Assembly: GCF_035621455.1 (NCBI RefSeq)
Contig: NZ_CP141822.1
Span: 434,001 to 498,000, forward strand
Reading direction: 5' to 3'
Source of the DNA: Vibrio natriegens NBRC 15636 = ATCC 14048 = DSM 759
GTDB lineage: Bacteria > Pseudomonadota > Gammaproteobacteria > Enterobacterales > Vibrionaceae
Length of the DNA stretch: 64,000 bases
Shown here: positions 54,673-61,964 of the stretch, piece after piece
Numbering within the stretch: the first letter of the stretch is position 1
Layout of the letters: each line of letters opens with the position of its first letter
Program-made: the position numbers and the translations under genes
The notes under the pieces: generated by a model
Told to the model about the DNA's origin: nothing
Seen by the model: only the letters and a program-made list of their open reading frames with translations
Database searches by the model: none

Positions 54673-55632
54673 ATGCAGTTACATGAGTTGGTCAACACAT
54701 TAGGCCAGGATCTTCAGCGCCGATATGGTGAAAAAGTTCATAAATTAACATTGCATGGTGGATTTAGCTGCCCAAACAGAGACGGTACGATCGGACGTGG
54801 AGGGTGCACATTCTGTAATGTTGCGTCTTTTTCTGACGAGGAAGTACAGGTTAAAAGCATTCATGAGCAACTGAGTGATCGTGCCGGGGAGATCCAACGC
54901 GCGAAAAAGTATTTAGCCTATTTTCAGGCGTACACCAGTACGTATGCCGAAGTTCAAGTTCTCAAGAACATGTATGAAGAGGCGCTCAAAGCGGCGGATA
55001 TCGTAGGTTTATGTGTTGGTACCCGACCTGACTGCGTTCCTGATGCCGTGCTGGACTTACTCTCTGATTACGTCAAGCAAGGTTACGAAATATGGTTAGA
55101 ACTCGGTTTACAAACAGCTCATGACGACACGCTGAAGCGAATTAACCGCGGCCATAATTTCGAATGTTATGCGGAGATCACCAAGCGAGCGCGTGCTTTA
55201 GGCATTAAGGTGTGCACGCATTTGATCGTTGGTTTACCCAAAGAAACGCGCCAACATAACGTGGAAACCATGAGTAAAGTTCTTGAAGTGGGGACGGATG
55301 GCATCAAATTGCATGGTTTGCACATTGTTGAAGGCAGCACTATGGCTAAAGCGTGGCGAGCCGGTAAGCTGGAAGCACCTGAGCTAGAAGAGTATGTCGC
55401 CATTGCCAGTGAATTAATCCGCATGACGCCGGAGGAGATTGTTTATCACAGGGTTTCTTCTGCGGCACGTCGCCCGACGCTGTTGTCGCCACTCTGGTGT
55501 GAAAATCGCTGGTTGGCGATGACCGAGATTGGTCGTGCGTTGGACATAGAAGGTTCTCAGGGGAGTTTAACCGGTAAGCCGTTTATCTATAAAAAGCCTG
55601 AGCTTAAACTTAAAGTATCTACTCATCTCTGA
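54673..55632 (+). CDS. yhcC: YhcC-type radical SAM protein (TIGR01212 family)
   Basis: A radical S-adenosylmethionine enzyme of unknown reaction. The 319-residue protein, read from the ATG at 54673 (MQLHELVNTLGQDL), has the 4Fe-4S motif CPNRDGTIGRGGCTFCN (about residues 32-48), in which three cysteines bind the cluster, VGLCVGTRPDCVPDAVL (about 110-126) and a C-terminal tail domain. The longer frame from 54604 adds a 23-residue hydrophobic run that overlaps the probable promoter and is not adopted. In E. coli yhcC also sits between gltB and arcB, so the neighbourhood is conserved. Confidence 0.9.
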   Translation: MQLHELVNTLGQDLQRRYGEKVHKLTLHGGFSCPNRDGTIGRGGCTFCNVASFSDEEVQVKSIHEQLSDRAGEIQRAKKYLAYFQAYTSTYAEVQVLKNMYEEALKAADIVGLCVGTRPDCVPDAVLDLLSDYVKQGYEIWLELGLQTAHDDTLKRINRGHNFECYAEITKRARALGIKVCTHLIVGLPKETRQHNVETMSKVLEVGTDGIKLHGLHIVEGSTMAKAWRAGKLEAPELEEYVAIASELIRMTPEEIVYHRVSSAARRPTLLSPLWCENRWLAMTEIGRALDIEGSQGSLTGKPFIYKKPELKLKVSTHL

Positions 55633-55971
55633 TTTCTTACTGCTAGCATAAAATTCTACAGGCCCAAGTATTTTATTCCTACTTGGGTCTGTGGTTTACC
55701 ATTCTACCCTTAGCGCTTCTCATCGCTTTTTAAGTTTTTTCCAATGTCTGTTTCATCGTTCATTATTAAACATACGAACGATGAAAGAGAAGTTATTGTC
55801 AACGCTTTGTGACCTCTTGCTCTAAGTTGATAGTGAGAAGTTTAAATCACCGTATCAAACACGTTAAACTGCTGGTACTTGGTGTTTTTCCATTATTACC
55901 CTGAAGTTGTATACCAAGGTTCATGTCTAATGTTCAGGGATGATATCTAGCTTTACGCCGTGGAGTCGTGA
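55633..55971 (+). other. Intergenic region between yhcC and arcB
   Basis: 339 bases without a gene. Two strong inverted repeats: ACAGGCCCAAGTA (55658-55670) / TACTTGGGTCTGT (55680-55692), probably the yhcC terminator though it lacks a T tract, and TTTCATCGTTC (55751-55761) / GAACGATGAAA (55776-55786), a perfect 11-bp pair of unknown role before arcB. No convincing promoter pair was found for arcB. Confidence 0.6.
55658..55692 (+). terminator. Hairpin after yhcC, possible terminator
   Basis: A 13-bp stem (one G-T pair) with a 9-base loop, 26 bases after the yhcC stop. The following GGTTTACC is not a proper T tract, so termination may be weak or assisted. Confidence 0.5.
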
Positions 55972-58323
55972 ATGAAACCGATGAAAAATCTTGCCCAGTA
56001 TTATGTCGACCTTCTGGTGAAACTGGGGATTGTCCGTTTTTCAATTTTGCTAGCACTTGCGCTGGTGGCGTTAGCTGTCGTGGTACAAGTTGGTATTACC
56101 TTGGCACTTAAGGGGCGAGTTGACGATATTGATATCGTACGCTCTGTGTTCTTTGGTCTGCTGATTACTCCTTGGGCGGTGTATTTTCTGTCGGTGGTGG
56201 TTGATCAGTTGGAAGAGTCTCGCCAAAGGTTAACTAAGCTGGTTTCCAAGCTGAAAGACATGCGCTCGCGCGACCAAGAACTGAACTTCCAGTTACAACA
56301 GAATATTGAAAAGCTCAATCAAGAGATTGAAGAGCGTATTAAAGCCGAAGAAGCTCGCGAAGAAGCGATGAAGGATCTGGAAAATGAGGTCTTTCAGCGT
56401 GAGCGCACACAGTTAGAGCTTGCGGAGCGAACCGCCTTATTGCGCTCCTTCATTGATGCGTCTCCGGATCTGATTTACTACCGAAATGCGGATGGTGTGT
56501 TTTCAGGTTGTAACCGAGCGATGGAAGAGCTGACGGGTAAGAAAGAGCATCAGTTGGTGGGCTTGAGCCCTTGGGACGTCTACAGCAAAGAAATTGCACA
56601 GCCAATCGTTGATACGGACCAGAAGGTTTTCACTGATAATCAAGCCATTACCTATGAGCAATGGCTGGAATACCCGGATGGTCGTAAACACTACTTCGAA
56701 CTGCGTAAAGTTCCTTTTTACAGTAAGGACGGCCGTCACCTTGGCCTAGTTGGTTTTGGTCGTGATATCACCGAGCGTAAACGCCATGAGGAGTCTCTGG
56801 AAAAAGCCAGCCGAGACAAAACCACCTTCATTTCTACTATCAGTCATGAACTTCGTACTCCACTCAACGGTATCGTCGGCTTGAGCCGAATGTTGCTTGA
56901 TACTCAACTGACCGAAGAGCAGCGTAAGTACATGCAAACCATCAATGTCAGCGCGATTACGCTTGGAAATATTTTCAACGATATTATCGACATGGATAAG
57001 TTTGACCGTCGCAAACTAGAATTATTACCTGAGCCACTTAATTTCGAAGACTTTGTCGCAGAAATAGAGAGTATCTCCGCGTTGATGGCTGAACAGAAAG
57101 GTTTGCGCTTCGACTTAGAACGTTTGAGCGATTTACCGAAAGCGATTGAAGTTGATGCCACCCGTTTACGTCAGGTTATCTGGAACCTGGTCAACAACGC
57201 CATGAAGTTCACCAAAGAAGGCGGTGTGGTAATGACGGTGAGTGCGGATGTCGAAGATGATTTCGCGACGATTATTATCGAAGTGGAAGATACCGGTATC
57301 GGTATTCCTGAAGAAGAGCTGAATAAGATTTTTGCCATGTATTACCAAGTGAAGTCAGGCAAAGATAACTTACACGCAGTTGGTACTGGTATTGGACTGG
57401 CTGTATCTAAACAGCTGATTAATATGATGGATGGTGATATTTCCGTAGCGAGTGAAGAGGGCTACGGCAGTACATTTACCGTTTCTATTCATGTTCCAGT
57501 CGTGGCTCTAGAAGAACCTATTATCGACGCGCAACGCGATAATGTTCACTTAAATATCTTTATGATTGAAGATATCGAACTGAACGTGACCGTGGCGAAA
57601 TCGCTATTGGAAAGCTTAGGCCATTCAGTCACTGTTGCCATGACAGGACAAGAGGCGTTAGTCAATTTCGTTCCGGATCAGTATGACTTGGTTTTACTGG
57701 ATATTCAGTTGCCTGATATGACTGGCTTCGATGTGGCGAAATACTACCGAGAGCACTACGATAACTTGCCACCGTTAGTCGCGTTGACGGCAAACGTACT
57801 GAAAGACCGTAGAGAATATCTGCAAAACGGCATGGATGATGCAATCAGTAAGCCGTTGGCTGTGCATGCTATTCAGTCTGTGATTGATAAGTTTTTTGTG
57901 CATAGAGTGGAAAAACCACAGCCGGTTGAGGTTCTTGAAGTTAAGGAAGAACCTGCTCCATCACCAGTGATTGAGACGCATCTGCTTGACCTCGATATGC
58001 TGGAGTCTTACGTTGATATTGTGGGGGCGAAGCCCGTTTATGACAGCATCAAAATGTTTGAAGATATGATGCCAGATTATATTGAAGTACTGGACTCCAA
58101 TATGATCGCGAAAGATAAAGATGGCATCGTCTCCGAAGCGCACAAAATAAAAGGAGCAGCAGGTTCCATTGGTTTGAAACGTATTCAAAGTGTCGCGCAG
58201 AAAGCCCAGTCTCCGGATATGCCTGCCTGGTGGGAGAATATTTCAGATTGGGTTGAAGAAATAAAAAATGAATACCTCAACGATATCCAAGTACTAAAAA
58301 GTTGGTTAGAACAAAGGAAATAA
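55972..58323 (+). CDS. arcB: Aerobic respiration control sensor kinase ArcB
   Basis: ArcB is the tripartite hybrid kinase that senses the redox state of the quinone pool and phosphorylates ArcA. The 783-residue protein has two membrane helices (about 20-75), a coiled coil (about 80-150), a PAS domain (about 153-275), the kinase domain with H292 in STISHELRTPLNG, an ATP lobe (NLVNNAMKF; DTGIGIPEEELNKIFAMYYQ; GTGIGLAVS), a receiver with D577 (LVLLDIQLPDMTG) and an HPt domain with H724 (AHKIKGAAGS). All phosphorelay residues are present and H292 has the same number as in E. coli. A lipoprotein gene begins one base after its stop. Confidence 0.98.
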   Translation: MKPMKNLAQYYVDLLVKLGIVRFSILLALALVALAVVVQVGITLALKGRVDDIDIVRSVFFGLLITPWAVYFLSVVVDQLEESRQRLTKLVSKLKDMRSRDQELNFQLQQNIEKLNQEIEERIKAEEAREEAMKDLENEVFQRERTQLELAERTALLRSFIDASPDLIYYRNADGVFSGCNRAMEELTGKKEHQLVGLSPWDVYSKEIAQPIVDTDQKVFTDNQAITYEQWLEYPDGRKHYFELRKVPFYSKDGRHLGLVGFGRDITERKRHEESLEKASRDKTTFISTISHELRTPLNGIVGLSRMLLDTQLTEEQRKYMQTINVSAITLGNIFNDIIDMDKFDRRKLELLPEPLNFEDFVAEIESISALMAEQKGLRFDLERLSDLPKAIEVDATRLRQVIWNLVNNAMKFTKEGGVVMTVSADVEDDFATIIIEVEDTGIGIPEEELNKIFAMYYQVKSGKDNLHAVGTGIGLAVSKQLINMMDGDISVASEEGYGSTFTVSIHVPVVALEEPIIDAQRDNVHLNIFMIEDIELNVTVAKSLLESLGHSVTVAMTGQEALVNFVPDQYDLVLLDIQLPDMTGFDVAKYYREHYDNLPPLVALTANVLKDRREYLQNGMDDAISKPLAVHAIQSVIDKFFVHRVEKPQPVEVLEVKEEPAPSPVIETHLLDLDMLESYVDIVGAKPVYDSIKMFEDMMPDYIEVLDSNMIAKDKDGIVSEAHKIKGAAGSIGLKRIQSVAQKAQSPDMPAWWENISDWVEEIKNEYLNDIQVLKSWLEQRK

Positions 58324-58324
58324 C

Positions 58325-58774
58325 ATGAAGAAACTTGCATCAGTGGCCATTGCTACTGCACTGCTGTCGGGTTGTAGTGCTGTTCCTGAAGTGAATTGGA
58401 AACAAGACAGCCAGATAACAATTAATCAAGTCAATATTGAACTCAAGAGTAACCTCTGGGTAAATCTGATGCCGACAATAGGTGAGTCTCAGGAACCCAA
58501 CCTTCACGGCTCTCTCTCTTTGGAAAGTGATACGGAGTTACCGGCCAATCTGACAGTAGAAGCTTTGATAATTAAACAAGGTGACGAGCAATGGATGCTG
58601 GACGAAGACGCTTTAGAAACTCGGACGCATAGCGAAAACCAGTGGGAAGTCGCGTTTACCTGGCAAAATCAACTTAACACTGAAAAGTGGGTTGAGCTGG
58701 CAATACTGCTGGATGATGCCGGTAAAAAACGTTGGCTGGTAGAAAAGTATGTAAAGGTAAACAAGGTCTACTAG
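58325..58774 (+). CDS. Uncharacterised lipoprotein coupled to arcB
   Basis: A 149-residue protein I do not recognise. The signal peptide MKKLASVAIATALLSGC carries a lipobox LSGC (Cys 17), so it should be a membrane lipoprotein; S18 after the Cys suggests sorting to the outer membrane. The mature part is probably mostly beta structure (INQVNIELKSNLWVNLMPTI; HGSLSLESDTELPANLTVEALIIKQGDEQW), with tryptophans and acidic residues. It starts one base after the arcB stop and should be translated from the arcB mRNA. No cysteine pairs, repeats or enzymatic motifs are visible. Confidence 0.8.
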   Translation: MKKLASVAIATALLSGCSAVPEVNWKQDSQITINQVNIELKSNLWVNLMPTIGESQEPNLHGSLSLESDTELPANLTVEALIIKQGDEQWMLDEDALETRTHSENQWEVAFTWQNQLNTEKWVELAILLDDAGKKRWLVEKYVKVNKVY

Positions 58775-58800
58775 CGCTTATTCTGCTTAAAAAGCGGTAT

Positions 58801-58833
58801 AGAAAAAGGGCTTACTCCAATGAGCAAGCCCTT
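58801..58833. terminator. Terminator between the arcB-lipoprotein unit and arcA
   Basis: AAGGGCTT (58806-58813) and AAGCCCTT (58826-58833), with an inner CTC/GAG pair. The T tract lies on the minus strand (TTTTTCT after the stem), so it mainly ends arcA transcripts. Confidence 0.8.
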
Positions 58834-58856
58834 CATGTTTCTCGTGGAATGAAGAA

Positions 58857-59573
58857 TTAGTCTTCTAAATCACCACAGAAGCGGTAACCTTCACCATGAA
58901 TCGTTGCGATGATTTCTGGTGTACCTGATACAGATTCGAAGTGTTTACGAATACGACGAATGGTTACGTCAACAGTACGGTCGTGTGGTTTAAGTTCACG
59001 GCCTGTCATCTTCTTCAGAAGATCGGCACGTGTTTGGATTTTGCCTGGGTTCTCACAGAAGTGCAGTAGCGCACGGAATTCAGAACGAGGCAGTTTGTAG
59101 CTATCACCTGACGGGCTCACCAGTGAACGGCTATTGATATCTAGCACCCAACCGTTGAACTCGTATTTTTCTACCGAGCGTTTTTCTTCTTGAACAGCAC
59201 TTGCGCTCATTGAGCGACTCAACAAGTTGCGCGCACGGATAGTCAACTCACGTGGGTTGAATGGTTTAGTGATGTAATCATCAGCACCAATCTCAAGGCC
59301 TAGAATCTTGTCCACTTCATTGTCACGGCCAGTCAAAAACATCAGTGCGATGTTTGCTTGTTCGCGCAATTCACGTGCAAGTAGAAGACCATTCTTGCCT
59401 GGAAGGTTAATGTCCATAATGACCAAGTTGACAGAGTTGTCTGATAATACTTGGTGCATCTCTTCACCGTCACTGGCTTCAAAAACAGCGTATCCCTCTG
59501 CTTCAAAAATACTCTTAAGAGTGTTACGAGTTACTTGCTCATCTTCAACGATCAGAATCTGCGGGGTTTGCAT
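58857..59573 (-). CDS. arcA: Aerobic respiration control response regulator ArcA
   Basis: ArcA represses aerobic respiration genes and activates some fermentative ones when phosphorylated by ArcB; bc1 (petABC) and central metabolism are likely targets. The 238-residue OmpR-type protein has a receiver with D54 ([14 protein letters not shown]), acidic DE at 11-12, the switch residues T (LMFLTGRDN) and K ([13 protein letters not shown]), and a winged-helix DNA-binding domain (about 135-234; [25 protein letters not shown]). In E. coli arcA and arcB are far apart; here they are convergent neighbours. Confidence 0.98.
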   Translation of the reverse strand: MQTPQILIVEDEQVTRNTLKSIFEAEGYAVFEASDGEEMHQVLSDNSVNLVIMDINLPGKNGLLLARELREQANIALMFLTGRDNEVDKILGLEIGADDYITKPFNPRELTIRARNLLSRSMSASAVQEEKRSVEKYEFNGWVLDINSRSLVSPSGDSYKLPRSEFRALLHFCENPGKIQTRADLLKKMTGRELKPHDRTVDVTIRRIRKHFESVSGTPEIIATIHGEGYRFCGDLED

Positions 59574-59933
59574 TGGCGGTACCTAAATTTGTGACAAAAT
59601 TGTGCTAATAGAATAAATTCTAGGCAAAAATATAACATACAGGTAATGAAATTTTGATAATAAATCAAGTTAATCAAAATTACACTTCTTTCAGTTATCC
59701 GCCTTCCATGGAGATTTACCAGCTCACCTACATCCCGTGGTGACTTTTATTCTAATGGGATATTTACCTTTCATTTCCAGTTTCTTATTGGGGGAGGAAA
59801 CGTAAACACCCTAGATATGGGGCGAATTTTATATTGTTAACAGCATGCTAACAATGCTCAAATGTTAATTCCATGCAGTTTGTTGATTTACATCAATTGA
59901 TGAAATTTAACTGTTATTAATCATTTAAGAGTT
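59574..59933. promoter_or_regulatory. Divergent regulatory region of arcA and the DUF3293 gene
   Basis: 360 bases with no gene. It holds a perfect FNR-type site (59883-59896), a TTGAT-N5-ATCAA variant (59654-59668) and a pair of TGTTA repeats 11 bases apart on the minus strand (59838-59853), which fits the direct-repeat spacing described for ArcA sites. Together they suggest oxygen control in both directions; promoters themselves could not be placed with confidence. Confidence 0.5.
59883..59896. promoter_or_regulatory. FNR-consensus site
   Basis: TTGATTTACATCAA is a perfect TTGAT-N4-ATCAA, the FNR box. It lies 37 bases before the DUF3293 start and 310 bases before the arcA start. E. coli arcA is FNR-activated from a distant promoter, which would fit. 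Confidence 0.6.
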
Positions 59934-60341
59934 ATGATAGAAAAAAATAATACGAACATCGACGCATCGTTATGGAATGCTTATGCAAATTCTTTTTTTC
60001 GCTTTGAAACGAAATGGAATGTTTTGAGCTATGTTGTGATAACTGCTTGGAACCCTTACAGTAATTTGCGGTCAAAAGAAGATAACTGCATAATTAATCA
60101 AAAGCTAGAAAAGCGCCTAAAACACGTTAACTATGTGCCAGTTACTGTAGGTGACCGTACCTTTGAATGGTACGAAGAGAGTTTTGCGGCGGAGATCTCA
60201 ATAGACGACGCGATTACATTGGCAAACGAGTTTCAGCAGAATGCGATTTATTATATCTCTCATGACGACATCTACCTTATTGTCTGCGGTGATCCGAGCA
60301 ATCGACACAAAGTAGCTAAAATGAGTGAGCGACTCGTATAA
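59934..60341 (+). CDS. DUF3293 domain protein
   Basis: A 135-residue protein of unknown function. The DUF3293 pattern is visible: [20 protein letters not shown] (about residues 32-51), then an N-x3-L-x4 stretch, [11 protein letters not shown] (about 78-88) and [20 protein letters not shown] (about 97-116). It has no signal peptide and should be cytoplasmic. An RraA-family gene follows 58 bases downstream, suggesting co-transcription from the FNR-site region. Confidence 0.8.
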   Translation: MIEKNNTNIDASLWNAYANSFFRFETKWNVLSYVVITAWNPYSNLRSKEDNCIINQKLEKRLKHVNYVPVTVGDRTFEWYEESFAAEISIDDAITLANEFQQNAIYYISHDDIYLIVCGDPSNRHKVAKMSERLV

Positions 60342-60399
60342 CGAAAACAGGATACTACTCGTTGGAGTGTACTCGGACGAGAAAATTCACGGAGGAAAT

Positions 60400-60882
60400 A
60401 TGAACGATATAACACCAGATATATGTGACCAATTTGAAGACCAAGTAACGTTACTGAATCTGCCACTACAGAATTTTGGGCAACGTTCCGCGTTTTTTGG
60501 CGAAATTGTCACAGTGCGCTGTTATCACGACAACTCCAAGGTAAGAGAGGTGCTTGGGCAGGACGGCACAGGCAAAGTGTTAATTGTTGATGGCCATGGT
60601 TCATGTCAAAAAGCACTGCTCGGTGATCAATTGGCCATCCTTGGTATTGAGAATGGATGGGAAGGTATTATTGTCTATGGTGCGGTGCGTGATGTGGCGC
60701 AAATGTCACAAATGGATATTGGCATTCAAGCGCTTGGCACATGTCCGTTTAAAACAGAAAAGCGAGGCCTGGGTGAGGTCAATGTGACAGTAACGATGCA
60801 AAATCAGTTAGTGCAGCCGAAGCATTATGTTTATGCAGACTGGAATGGGGTGTTGATCTCAAAAGAGAAACTGGATTTTTAG
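60400..60882 (+). CDS. RraA-family protein, probable second paralogue
   Basis: RraA inhibits ribonuclease E by binding its scaffold region; related proteins have been annotated as oxaloacetate or HMG aldolases. The ATG at 60400 with GGAGGA four bases upstream gives 160 residues, the family length; an in-frame start at 60325 lies inside the DUF3293 gene. Conserved parts: [18 protein letters not shown] (about 21-38), [20 protein letters not shown] (about 61-80), [17 protein letters not shown] (about 87-103) and [15 protein letters not shown]. The divergent start ([15 protein letters not shown]) suggests the second RraA found in vibrios, not the one near menA. Confidence 0.8.
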   Translation: MNDITPDICDQFEDQVTLLNLPLQNFGQRSAFFGEIVTVRCYHDNSKVREVLGQDGTGKVLIVDGHGSCQKALLGDQLAILGIENGWEGIIVYGAVRDVAQMSQMDIGIQALGTCPFKTEKRGLGEVNVTVTMQNQLVQPKHYVYADWNGVLISKEKLDF

Positions 60883-61349
60883 AAGCGAAACCCTAACCCA
60901 ACTTCAAAGCCTTGTTGCCAATCTTGATAATCTAGAGTTGCGTGAATATCTAACTTGTCAGTAATTTTCACACGACTAGACACCTCGGCAGCAAGGCCCG
61001 TATCTTCTTCATCGACACGCTCGTTGGTGTCAGCTTTGAAAGAACGCAGCGTACTCTTAACAGTGACACGATCATTAAAGTGGTAGCTAACGCCACTCAA
61101 AAAGCCGCTTTGATTTTGGACTGGCGAATTGTTGACGCGTGCACCAACATAAAGATCAACCGAATCAAATAACTCGTACGAGTAACCGCCGTCGATGTTC
61201 CATACATCGAAGCTATCGGTTTGATAACTGTCACTTGAGATAAATAACTTGTGTGGGGAAGTTATTGCTGCTCCAGGAAGGGTAGGTAGTTCAGTCGCTA
61301 AAGAAACACCAGGCATGGCAAAAAGTAACAGAAAAAGCCATTTTTTCAT
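60879..61349 (-). CDS. Small outer-membrane-like beta-strand protein
   Basis: A 156-residue exported protein I cannot assign. From the ATG at 61349 it has a clear signal peptide ([18 protein letters not shown]). The mature chain alternates polar and hydrophobic residues with aromatic ends ([52 protein letters not shown]) and finishes in phenylalanine, the hallmark of BAM-assembled outer-membrane proteins. About 130 residues suffice for a six- to eight-stranded barrel. It overlaps the rraA stop by four bases, tail to tail. Confidence 0.72.
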   Translation of the reverse strand: MKKWLFLLLFAMPGVSLATELPTLPGAAITSPHKLFISSDSYQTDSFDVWNIDGGYSYELFDSVDLYVGARVNNSPVQNQSGFLSGVSYHFNDRVTVKSTLRSFKADTNERVDEEDTGLAAEVSSRVKITDKLDIHATLDYQDWQQGFEVGLGFRF

Positions 61350-61466
61350 GCTCACCACTCCTTGTGTTTCAGAACTTTTTATTGGTATGTGCTCAACGCT
61401 TCCCAATATTAAAGCATATAATATGAAATGCAGCTCATTTATTTCCCAAATAATTAACTCTCGTGG

Positions 61467-61480
61467 AGTGTGATCACACT
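61467..61480. promoter_or_regulatory. Perfect 14-bp palindrome AGTGTGATCACACT
   Basis: AGTGTGATCACACT lies 118 bases before the outer-membrane-like start (minus strand). It contains TGTGA and TCACA but with no spacer, so it is not a normal CRP site, which needs six bases between. The binding factor is unknown. Confidence 0.45.
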
Positions 61481-61709
61481 TAAATTGTTGTGCAAGAGTG
61501 GTTGCTCTGCATTTTCTTTGATCTTTGCCGTTTTAGCCAAGATCGCCATGAATGTGGGTGGAATGTAACTTTTTCTATGCAAAGCTATTTCGGGAATGAA
61601 ATACTAAGATAAATTTATTAAAAAAATTGAATTTTAATTTATTTCTTTGTTTTCAGTGATATATAGCAGAATTTATCTCTGCAAGACTGGAAAATAAACA
61701 ATTTTTTTG

Positions 61710-61738
61710 TTGACTCTGTTACAGAAACTCGGTAAACG
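61710..61738 (+). promoter_or_regulatory. Probable promoter of the thr operon
   Basis: TTGACT (61710-61715) followed after 17 bases by TAAACG (61733-61738). The -35 is good and the -10 weak. It lies 40 bases before thrL. Confidence 0.45.
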
Positions 61739-61777
61739 TAGGGTTAAGCAAACACACAATTCGTAGAATATTAATTT

Positions 61778-61855
61778 ATGCCAGTTAACAGCCTCGTTGT
61801 AATGACCACCACCATTATTATTACCGACATTACAATTGTAGGGGCAGGCTGCTGA
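61778..61855 (+). CDS. thrL: thr operon leader peptide
   Basis: A 25-residue leader peptide beginning MPVNSLVVM and containing TTTIII and TDITI, so five Thr and five Ile codons in eleven positions. The ribosome stalls here when charged tRNA-Thr or tRNA-Ile is scarce, which prevents formation of the terminator at 61877-61909 and lets thrA be transcribed. The Shine-Dalgarno before the ATG is weak. It is short enough to be missed by gene finders. Confidence 0.9.
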   Translation: MPVNSLVVMTTTIIITDITIVGAGC

Positions 61856-61876
61856 GCGAAAGAAATTCACAAAAAA

Positions 61877-61909
61877 GGCCTGTATCCAACAAGATACAGG
61901 CCTTTTTTT
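61877..61909 (+). terminator. thr operon attenuator
   Basis: GGCCTGTATC (61877-61886), loop CAACAA, and GATACAGGCC (61893-61902), a perfect 10-bp stem with seven T after it, located between thrL and thrA. Confidence 0.95.
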
Positions 61910-61964
61910 ATGCTTTCTTAATACAAAATTTAGACAAGTTTAAGAAGATACACTGGAGGAAGGG

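Larger units (their letters stand above)
61350..61777. other. Region between the outer-membrane-like gene and thrL
   Basis: 428 bases. It carries a perfect 14-bp palindrome (61467-61480) on the side of the outer-membrane-like gene and the thr promoter on the right. The remainder is AT-rich with no supported gene. Confidence 0.6.

Noticed and set aside
58806..58833. Hairpin as terminator of the arcB-lipoprotein transcript
   Set aside because: On the plus strand it is followed by CATGTTTC rather than a T tract, so it more probably belongs to arcA, although it may act in both directions.
61673..61870. Minus-strand frame across the thr leader
   Set aside because: It is antisense to thrL and the promoter; the thr attenuator explains this sequence fully.
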